From JBCDIQ01 sp039024295 (GTDB lineage: Bacteria > Bacteroidota > Bacteroidia > J057), in NCBI GenBank assembly GCA_039024295.1, contig JBCDIQ010000147.1, positions 1 to 12,832 of the forward strand: a DNA stretch of 12,832 nucleotides, given 5' to 3'. Each line of letters starts with the position of its first letter. The first letter of the stretch is position 1. The notes below the pieces were generated by a model that was given only the letters and a program-made list of their open reading frames with translations, was not told the origin of the DNA and did not search any database. A program made the translations under genes and the position numbers. Shown here piece by piece: positions 8,301 through 12,832 of the stretch.

Positions 8301-10922
8301 ATCGGCATCAAGGTCGGTCCCTTCACCGGAGGTGATGGCATCTGCCAGCCCATCCGCATTTGAATCTGTTGTTTTTACCAATGGGGTATTTGCTTCTCCG
8401 CTGTCTATCCCCGAGGCTCCATTGTCGTCCGGGTCGTACACATCTGCGAAGCCATCACTATCCAAGTCGGTAGTATTATCTACTTTGCCGTCGCCATTCG
8501 CATCCACTCCACCTGCTTCTACCAAGTCTGTGATGCCGTCATTGTCCGAGTCTAAATCAAGGAAATCTGGAATTTCGTCTCCATCTGCGTCAGAAGGGTA
8601 AAGGTTGGTTCCGTTTGTCCAACCGGGCGTACTGCCAATATTGTCGGTGTCGTCGTAGGCGTCGGCCAGTCCGTCTCCATCCAAATCTACCATAGAAGTT
8701 GGATCGCCAGGAGTTGGATAGTCAATCATACCATCGCCATTGCTATCTACTCCACCTACCTCTACCAGGTCAGGGATACCGTCATTATCTGAATCGAGGT
8801 CTTTGGAATTAGGGATACCATCTCCATCAGTATCAGCACAGTCTTCAGCAGAAACGGGATTTAATATAATATTATCCATTGCATAATATTCAGTATCTCC
8901 ACAATTACTGGTATTGCCTCCGCTTATGTGTTCCATCCGAATACTGATGAAATCCAGATCAGATAGTACTGCTAAGAAATCTCCATTGGTCTCTCCCCAG
9001 TCGGTATGGTTCATAGGAATTTCAAAGGTATTCCAAATTCCATTTTCCCAATTTGTGAGCTCTGCAGAAGTTACTGCTCGTGAATAGGTCATGGTCCCAC
9101 TCGTGGTATTGCCCATTTGTACAATAACTTCGGTACCTGCAAGCCAGCCGGGATCTCCCGTAAATCCAACGCGGTAGGTGTAAGCATCGTAGGTCAGCGT
9201 GCCCCCCTCTAAAGGAGATTGGTCCATTCCTCCCAGGCTAGGGCTTCTGAGGTACATGATGCCTCCAGATGGATCATCCTCTACAATGTAGTTCGAATTT
9301 GTAGGACTAGCCCCTGCAATGTTAGCATTACTCGCACCTGAGGTGGAGATTGTACAACCACTGTTGTTAGTTGTGCCATCTGAGGAGTGAGAAGCAGGAT
9401 TCGATTCTATTTTTGACATGCTATTGTCATTGAGGGAAAACCAGCCCTCAGAGCTTACATCAAAGCGGTAAGTCAGGGAGCACCCCTCCTGAGAGTCAGG
9501 AATCCCATCGTTGTCATCATCATAATCGTCAGCATCTGCAATGCCATCACCGTCTGTGTCGCAGATGGTGGCAGTTCTAAAGCCTACGGTGTCCTGGTCG
9601 CCAAGGGTGTACATCCAGGTATTGATGAGCTTATTGTCACCATAATTAGAACTCCAGGTATTACAGCCTGAAGTACACCCTGTGAGGTTTGAACCACCGC
9701 TAACATTTGAGTTGTCGAAAAACAGCAATGGGGCATCGTAGTACCCTGGCCGGATAATAGAAGCATTGAACCCATTTGTGTGATTCTCCGCATCCCAGAT
9801 CGGAAAATGGACCAAGCCTGCTTTGGCATGGACAATTACATTGACTTGTTGCCCTGGGGTTGCAGTTGCCCCCAGGCCGTTTCTTCCGTCCCATGAAACC
9901 AGGAAAGTACCTGGGGCCTCATTGTCAATGATCTTCAAGACATCTACGCCACCTGATTCGTAGGCTCCTGTGCTGTCTAAGTCTAGATAAATGTTGAATT
10001 GAGTTTTGTGACCGCAGGTGATATAGATGTTGTATTCTTCTTCTTCGCATCCGTAGAGGTTATTCACTTCTACTTCCATGGGTTGAGGGGTGGGCCAAAC
10101 ATTGACATCGGGTTCGTTTAGAAAGACATTGTACTCGTGAAAATCTCCATTTGAACTTCTAGATTGACGATCTGCCTCTAAATCTCCCCCATCTTCACAG
10201 CCAAAGCTGTTAAATGATACCGAGTAACCATATGGCTGAATCTCGTTCATGTCCATTGCCACCACCATGCTATCAGGGGTATAGGTGTAAAAGGTCATGC
10301 ACCCTTTCCCAGAACTACTTGTAGCTGATAGGTGCCATTTCTGGCTGTACAGGCGGCCGTCCACAGCATCAAAACCACCGCTACCGTCAGGCTCCCCAAT
10401 GGTTACATCAAAAGGATGGATGTAGTATTTGTTTCCACTTACCCGTTCAAATTTGATGATATACTCACCTGTTTCAGTAGGGATGATGTAATCGGCATCG
10501 TACCCCCCCGAACCTGCTCCAGCAATTTGTAAAGGCCCTGCATAGGCTTCTATCTGATTATCGGCAATATACCCTGTACCCGCCGAAGATAATACGGGTC
10601 CAGACTTTACCGTAGCTCCTGAAGGAGACAAAATATAGTAGTTCACATCACCTGAACTTCCATCATCTCTGAAGCCAAAGAAGATTCGCTCAGTGGTGTC
10701 ACTTACATACACCTTTACCATGTCATAGTCTGGCCTGCCAAGTGTCGGACCTTCTTTGCCAGTGCCATCATTACCCTGGATTTTTGACATGCAACCAGAA
10801 GCAATGGTGACAGGGTTACCTGGGGAGGGAACACCTGTACCTGGTATCAAGTCTTTGGTTCCTTCCGCGTGAAGGTAAACAGTACTTCCAAGCAAGAAGA
10901 GGGTAAAAACGATCGTTTTCAT
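5340..10922 (-). CDS. Giant T9SS-secreted protein with TSP type-3-like calcium-binding array, laminin-B-like and Fn3-like domains
   Basis: This is a secreted, probably cell-surface protein of 1860 residues counted from the ATG at 10922. An export signal peptide occupies residues 1-19 (MKTIVFTLFLLGSTVYLHA). Residues 20-450 are beta-rich and unassigned. A first calcium-motif pair (DTDGDGIADADD, DDDNDGIPD) lies at about 455-475, then a domain at 481-689 resembling laminin B (WNTFEIPM, LSDLDFISIRME, AMDNIIL). An array at 697-1397 holds about 33 D-x-[DN]-x-D-G type motifs. Residues 1457-1672 are unassigned. An Fn3-like domain common in this phylum (LPVELLDLRAEW, VISWVTATEQNSDYF) spans 1678-1774. 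The tail at 1780-1860 (APNPGN, LPRGIYQVRL, final RFLKN) is a type A T9SS sorting domain, so the protein should cross the outer membrane through T9SS and be attached or released after tail cleavage. An upstream in-frame ATG at 10961 would add 13 residues; I prefer the inner ATG because it begins a compact signal peptide. Neither has a Shine-Dalgarno sequence. Adhesion is a plausible role but is inference; no catalytic domain is visible. Confidence 0.9.
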   Translation of the reverse strand: MKTIVFTLFLLGSTVYLHAEGTKDLIPGTGVPSPGNPVTIASGCMSKIQGNDGTGKEGPTLGRPDYDMVKVYVSDTTERIFFGFRDDGSSGDVNYYILSPSGATVKSGPVLSSAGTGYIADNQIEAYAGPLQIAGAGSGGYDADYIIPTETGEYIIKFERVSGNKYYIHPFDVTIGEPDGSGGFDAVDGRLYSQKWHLSATSSSGKGCMTFYTYTPDSMVVAMDMNEIQPYGYSVSFNSFGCEDGGDLEADRQSRSSNGDFHEYNVFLNEPDVNVWPTPQPMEVEVNNLYGCEEEEYNIYITCGHKTQFNIYLDLDSTGAYESGGVDVLKIIDNEAPGTFLVSWDGRNGLGATATPGQQVNVIVHAKAGLVHFPIWDAENHTNGFNASIIRPGYYDAPLLFFDNSNVSGGSNLTGCTSGCNTWSSNYGDNKLINTWMYTLGDQDTVGFRTATICDTDGDGIADADDYDDDNDGIPDSQEGCSLTYRFDVSSEGWFSLNDNSMSKIESNPASHSSDGTTNNSGCTISTSGASNANIAGASPTNSNYIVEDDPSGGIMYLRSPSLGGMDQSPLEGGTLTYDAYTYRVGFTGDPGWLAGTEVIVQMGNTTSGTMTYSRAVTSAELTNWENGIWNTFEIPMNHTDWGETNGDFLAVLSDLDFISIRMEHISGGNTSNCGDTEYYAMDNIILNPVSAEDCADTDGDGIPNSKDLDSDNDGIPDLVEVGGVDSNGDGMIDYPTPGDPTSMVDLDGDGLADAYDDTDNIGSTPGWTNGTNLYPSDADGDEIPDFLDLDSDNDGITDLVEAGGVDANGDGKVDNTTDLDSDGFADVYDPDDNGASGIDSGEANTPLVKTTDSNADGLADAITSGEGTDLDADGDGIADFLDLDSDNDGIPDLVEAGGIDTDGDGLVDNTTDADNDGYADIYDTDDDGTAGVEDANDALVQTGGEDTDGDGKADDEAITFVDGDGNSSDADGDGIPDFVDLDSDNDGIPDLVEAGGIDNNGDGRVDTATDADGDGFADIYDTDDDGTPGVEDTNDALVQTGGTDTDGDGKADDAAIVWERGDNTDLDTDGDGIPDFLDLDADNDGIPDLIEAGGIDATGDGRVDNATDADGDGLADAYDADASDGPAGSGSNGSVLVQTSGTDTGSDGIADGDAAISYTNGSGNGLPDIDGDGIPNAVDLDADNDGILDVTEAGATDANGDGIVDGSTDADGDGLLDVYDPAASDGPAGTGTDGSPLMTVATDDTEDADTRGEYANGAGTGDSDGDDVPNFLDVDADNDGIFDLYEAQTTTGYTPPAGTDADGDGIDDAFDDDDAGWGGAGAAGLMPVNTDSGTGDTTPDYLDTDSDGDNVTDMQEAWDSLDDGDSQPDGVTGSCTVDADGDGLVDCFDSNDADATVSTISTTPPTDDGSGGSGTTSSTGVNLANSNEMDDIFPANDLNGGANSAEPDYRDTDNVACATAQVWYAVTEGDTTNDYHYNPGTQKHALNANTAIVRATAYCETAGGWFRFYNPLQPDKYILSIQNNTNTRPLSEVIDYVEVKSVEDVVREQSGGEGAVYMRRAWFISAKDTLNGTVNVRFYYPKSEWDALQDSATDLASDVGGSAGYRWYKTDDAVDYSNLPTKFAGFANNFVNLNDNLNGENPAGGDTQTGGASKNYVQFDGLSSFSGGTFGAEASTTLPVELLDLRAEWMDNQAVISWVTATEQNSDYFQVEKSVNGQSFSPIGRVDAAGNSISARAYQLTDPDMGASKAQYRIRSFDLDAQEAVSRVVELRLAEAENSFQIAPNPGNRVIFINFSSDVQQTGQIDFFDQQGKIVRSHLISLVPQNGPISLEISDLPRGIYQVRLTSNQGQHITRFLKN
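6732..8834 (-). repeat. In-gene tandem array of seven ~95-residue Asp/Gly-rich modules
   Basis: Seven modules lie in tandem, each opening with a D-x-D-G-D-G-I-P-[DN] sequence and each about 81-101 residues (roughly 245-300 bases), the last longer and diverged. A typical module reads calcium motif, DLDSDNDGIPD, LVEAGG, another D-x-x-G-D-G motif, DADGDG-x-ADxYD, then a Gly/Asp linker, often with LVQTGG. Module starts are near 8834, 8591, 8309, 8015, 7721, 7418 and 7136. The third and fourth modules are the most alike. At DNA level the copies differ at many synonymous positions, so the array is not a recent expansion. Such regular D-x-D-x-D-G loops are known from thrombospondin type 3 repeats to bind calcium. 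Confidence 0.85.
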
Positions 10923-10961
10923 GTGTATTTTCCATAATCTGGAAAAAAGAGGCTGTATCAT

Positions 10962-11201
10962 GTTGATTTACGTTATTATACTGTATCAGTAATTTTACGG
11001 ATGCAATTTCTTGATTTTATATTTTACTAAAAATTGATAATTCTCATTCTTGTGACACCCTGTCACTTTGAAGTGAAGTTCTTTATCTGATTCGAATTGA
11101 CTATAAAAAATTGATAATAAGGTGCTTATGCTAATTTCATTTACTGGAATAATGCGGGTGTGTTACATGGATATTTCAGCGGCCAAAATTTTCTGTCTCC
11201 T
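10962..11201. promoter_or_regulatory. Intergenic region upstream of the T9SS gene with nested palindromes and a 12-base direct repeat
   Basis: This AT-rich gap should contain the promoter of the giant T9SS gene on the minus strand. Two overlapping inverted repeats are visible: GTGACA-CCC-TGTCAC at 11052-11066 and TCACTT-TG-AAGTGA at 11063-11076. They are flanked by two copies of AAAAATTGATAA at 11029-11040 and 11106-11117. No perfect TAnnTTTG element is present on the minus strand. A TATAAT sequence occurs on the minus strand near 10973-10980 but lacks a well-spaced partner. An operator role for the palindromes is inference. Confidence 0.4.
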
Positions 11202-11432
11202 TTATTGGTTATAGAGCGGTTTTCTCCCTTCGTGGGTTAGCTGGAACTGGGCAATTGAGCTTTGAAACCACCTTCGAGCTTTCATTAAGGTCGTTTTTCG
11301 TCCCAAAACTTTATAGGAGGTAAATTCCATAACCTCTTTGTCCTGCTGCAGTCGTTGAGCTATGTTATGGGTGGTGTTGATGTATACAATTTCATCATTT
11401 CTCAGCAATAGGTAGCGCGTATATTCCCTCAA
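11202..11432 (-). CDS. Small GIY-YIG-like protein, probably degenerate or a remnant
   Basis: The 76-residue reading frame resembles small GIY-YIG-type proteins: YLLLRNDEIVYINTTHNIAQRL near residues 7-28 corresponds to the GIY...YIG strands and the arginine-bearing helix, and KPLYNQ at the end matches the usual PLYN/PKYN ending. The glycine of YIG is replaced (YIN), the histidine after the conserved arginine helix is absent, and the position where an acidic catalytic residue is expected appears to be in RRWFQSS, with no glutamate. Nuclease activity is therefore doubtful. No ATG or GTG opens the frame. TTG at 11432 is the only common start, and the frame runs open upstream to a stop near 11484. 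One extra T in the run at 11431-11433 would join an ATG at 11437 in frame, so this may be a frameshifted gene or a sequencing error. No partner function can be read from its neighbours. Confidence 0.45.
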   Translation of the reverse strand: MREYTRYLLLRNDEIVYINTTHNIAQRLQQDKEVMEFTSYKVLGRKTTLMKARRWFQSSIAQFQLTHEGRKPLYNQ

Positions 11433-11641
11433 AGCATTTTCGTTTTGAAATAAGGTGTTCCTATTTTTAAAATTTAAGGCAAGTTAAATTAACTATTCTT
11501 ATAAACAGTACGATTTTCCATCTTTTTATATCATGCATAGGATTAGAATAATATTATGGATGGCTATTGGTGAAATCGTGTGAAAAGCGTACATTTGTGG
11601 CTCGTTTTTGCAAAACAACGATTTGATCCAATTATTTTACA
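11433..11641. promoter_or_regulatory. Divergent intergenic region with the 5' leader of the ribosomal protein operon
   Basis: This gap separates the minus-strand GIY-YIG-like frame from rpsF on the plus strand. It contains the rpsF promoter at 11565-11597 and a predicted leader of about 40 bases. I see no CCG-bearing hairpin of the known S6:S18-binding leader type and no Shine-Dalgarno sequence before rpsF. No minus-strand TAnnTTTG element is visible for the GIY-YIG-like frame. Confidence 0.45.
11565..11597 (+). promoter_or_regulatory. Bacteroidota-type promoter of rpsF-rpsR-rplI
   Basis: A perfect TAnnTTTG -7 element, TACATTTG, lies at 11590-11597. A TTG -33 element at 11567-11569 (in TATTGG) precedes it by a 20-base spacer, which fits the known primary sigma factor consensus of Bacteroidota. 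Transcription should begin near 11602-11605, giving a leader of about 40 bases before the rpsF ATG. Confidence 0.75.
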
Positions 11642-12028
11642 ATGGACATTACCCCAAAGCAGTTTAAAACTGACTACGAAACAACGTTCATCCTCACGCC
11701 CGAACTGCCCGAGGATGAAAGGAAAGCGGCAGTGGACAAATTCGTTACACTGATCAAAGAGAATGATGGTGAGATCATCAACATGGAACAATGGGGGCTT
11801 CGTAAGCTCGCATATCCCATCAACAAGCGTACCCAGGGCTTCTATGTCTTCATAGAGTTCAATACGTATGGTGATTTCGTCTCCAAACTGGAGCAGCAGT
11901 ATCGCTATGATACGAGCGTGATGCGGTATCTTACCGTGAAGCTAGACAAGCACGCAGTGGCTTACAACCAGAAGCGTCGCGAGCAAGGATTTGGTTTGAG
12001 AAAAGAAATGGTTAACAACGGAAGATAG
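11642..12028 (+). CDS. rpsF: 30S ribosomal protein S6
   Basis: S6 binds S18 and 16S rRNA in the platform of the small subunit. The 128-residue protein shows the S6 landmarks: YETTFILTPEL near residues 12-22, the helix ending in LIKENDGEI, WGLRKLAYPINKRTQGFYVF at about 51-70, then YRYDTSVMRYLTVKLDK near 87-103. A basic tail follows, as is usual for S6 of this phylum. The ATG at 11642 gives an N-terminal extension of about 11 residues before the first strand. No Shine-Dalgarno sequence precedes it, only AT-rich sequence (ATTATTTTACA). It is the first gene of the operon, transcribed from the promoter at 11565-11597; rpsR follows after a 120-base repeat-containing gap. Confidence 0.97.
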   Translation: MDITPKQFKTDYETTFILTPELPEDERKAAVDKFVTLIKENDGEIINMEQWGLRKLAYPINKRTQGFYVFIEFNTYGDFVSKLEQQYRYDTSVMRYLTVKLDKHAVAYNQKRREQGFGLRKEMVNNGR

Positions 12029-12037
12029 GAGGAAGAT

Positions 12038-12127
12038 CACAGTTTACAGGTATCAGTTTACGGTTTTCAGTAAACAAGGCTTTAAAGCCCATAAACTGAA
12101 TACTGAAAACTGTCAACCGAAAACCCT
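12038..12127. repeat. Dense palindromic repeat element between rpsF and rpsR
   Basis: The centre is a perfect 12-base palindrome, GGCTTTAAAGCC, at 12078-12089. Flanking arms GTTTTCAGTA (12063-12072) and TACTGAAAAC (12101-12110) are exact reverse complements. The left side also repeats CAGTTTAC at 12040-12047 and 12054-12061, with a related CAGTAAAC at 12068-12075, a 14-base period. The right side repeats AAACTG at 12093-12098 and 12107-12112. The RNA could fold into a long interrupted hairpin. No T-run follows, so it does not look like a terminator. It may be a dispersed intergenic repeat of the REP type or a local regulatory structure; the sequence alone cannot decide. Confidence 0.65.
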
Positions 12128-12148
12128 CCTAATCAATGCATATCAATT

Positions 12149-12430
12149 ATGGCAAAAAGAGATTCAGTTATTGGGCCTACGGCGGTCAATCGCATTAGAA
12201 CCCAAGTAACCCATAAAAAATACTGCCGCTTTAAGAAAGCTGGTATCAAGTATATCGACTACAAAGACCCTGAGTTTTTGTTGAAGTTCTTGAATGATCA
12301 AGGGAAAATTCTCCCTCGTCGCATCACAGGCACAAGCTTGAAATTTCAGCGCCGCCTGTCTGTGGCCATTAAGCGGGCCCGTCACTTGGCACTGCTTCCT
12401 TACGTTACTGACGACCTCAAAAAGAAATAA
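12149..12430 (+). CDS. rpsR: 30S ribosomal protein S18
   Basis: S18 pairs with S6 on the small-subunit platform. The 93-residue protein carries the family core: KKYCRFKKAGIKYIDYKD at about residues 23-40, LLKFLNDQGKILPRRITGTS at 44-63, then FQRRLSVAIKRARHLALLPY at 66-85. Length and ending (DDLKKK) are normal for a bacterial S18. The ATG at 12149 follows the palindromic element by about 20 bases, with no Shine-Dalgarno sequence. It is followed after 3 bases by rplI, so the two are probably translationally linked. Confidence 0.97.
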   Translation: MAKRDSVIGPTAVNRIRTQVTHKKYCRFKKAGIKYIDYKDPEFLLKFLNDQGKILPRRITGTSLKFQRRLSVAIKRARHLALLPYVTDDLKKK

Positions 12431-12433
12431 GGC

Positions 12434-12832
12434 ATGGAAGTGATTTTGATTCAACCCGTTCGTAACCTTGGAGATGTCGACGACATCGTGAAGGTAAAGC
12501 CCGGATATGCGCGTAACTACCTCCTGCCTCAGGGATATGCCATCATGGCTACTCCTACCAATATCAAGGTGGTTGAGGAGCGAAAGCGTCAGGCAGAGCA
12601 CAAGCAGGAGTTTGTTCAGCAGCAGGCACAGGAAGTGGCAGACAAACTGGCTGATGTTAAGCTTACCATTGAGACCCTCGCAGGTGGAGATGGCAAACTG
12701 TTCGGTTCTGTTACTGCCTTGCAGATTGCTAATAAGCTAAAAGAAAAAGGGTTTGACATTGACCGTAGGAAAATCACCCTCGACGATATTCGTCAGACCG
12801 GTGAATACACTGCAATTATTCACCTGCACAAG
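12434..12832 (+). CDS. rplI: 50S ribosomal protein L9 (3' end beyond the window)
   Basis: The frame opens at ATG 12434, three bases after the rpsR stop, and stays open for 133 codons to the last base of the window. The N-terminal RNA-binding domain is clear: MEVILIQPVRNLGDVDDIVK followed by VKPGYARNYLLPQGYAIMAT at residues 21-40. A charged, Gln/Glu/Lys-rich helix (about 42-75) is the rigid connector. The C-terminal domain starts with TIETLAGGDGKLFGSVT at about 78-94 and continues to TGEYTAIIHLHK. Compared with the usual 147-150 residues, only the last 14-17 are missing. L9 binds 23S rRNA at the base of the L1 stalk. Confidence 0.96.
   Translation, partial: MEVILIQPVRNLGDVDDIVKVKPGYARNYLLPQGYAIMATPTNIKVVEERKRQAEHKQEFVQQQAQEVADKLADVKLTIETLAGGDGKLFGSVTALQIANKLKEKGFDIDRRKITLDDIRQTGEYTAIIHLHK

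Noticed and set aside
7803..8363. A 186-codon open frame on the plus strand across the repeat array, rich in Val/Ile/Ser
   Set aside because: It is antisense to the Asp/Gly-rich modules; repeats lacking stops in one frame also lack them in others. Several neighbouring Ser/Pro-rich plus-strand frames have the same cause, and none resembles a known protein.
6732..8834. Regularly spaced DNA repeats that might suggest a CRISPR or satellite array
   Set aside because: The period is about 290 bases, the copies vary at third codon positions and all are translated in one frame as calcium-binding motifs.
11128..11214. Short plus-strand frame MLISFTGIMRVCYM... of 28 codons with AAGGTG upstream
   Set aside because: Too short, no recognisable family, and it overlaps the end of the GIY-YIG-like frame; the AAGGTG may be chance.
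12063..12110. rpsF-rpsR palindrome as an intrinsic terminator
   Set aside because: No T-run follows on either strand, and termination here would cut off rpsR and rplI.

Overview
The window looks like chromosomal DNA from a member of the Bacteroidota. The evidence is a type IX secretion (T9SS) C-terminal sorting domain on a giant secreted protein, an rpsF promoter of the Bacteroidota type (TTG, 20-base spacer, TAnnTTTG), weak or absent Shine-Dalgarno sequences, and an rpsF-rpsR-rplI cluster with no ssb or priB inserted. The lineage below phylum cannot be fixed from the sequence; the Fn3-like and sorting-domain style would fit Saprospiria or Cytophagia. No phage, plasmid, insertion sequence, CRISPR, tRNA or rRNA is visible.

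The left and middle 11.4 kb are read on the minus strand. From upstream to downstream they hold a short degenerate GIY-YIG-like ORF (11202-11432), a giant T9SS cargo protein built round a thrombospondin-type-3-like calcium-binding array (5340-10922), a strong UUCG-loop terminator (5281-5313), a 1242-residue outer-membrane protein fusing a metallophosphoesterase-like domain, a kinase-like middle region and an Omp85/BamA-type barrel (1491-5219), and murF of peptidoglycan synthesis (86-1402). The barrel gene and murF are 88 bases apart with no convincing terminator between them, so they may be co-transcribed. The terminator isolates them from the T9SS gene.

The right 1.2 kb is read on the plus strand and is the ribosomal protein operon rpsF (S6), rpsR (S18) and rplI (L9, cut by the window end). 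Its promoter lies at 11565-11597. A dense palindromic repeat fills the rpsF-rpsR gap, while rpsR and rplI are only 3 bases apart.

The most notable items are the fusion protein, whose phosphoesterase motifs look eroded while a lipid-kinase/HipA-like catalytic loop appears in its middle; the roughly 95-residue super-repeats of the T9SS protein, with a laminin-B-like domain set inside the calcium-binding array; the palindromic rpsF-rpsR element; nested palindromes in front of the T9SS gene; and the GIY-YIG remnant, which one extra T would reconnect to an ATG.
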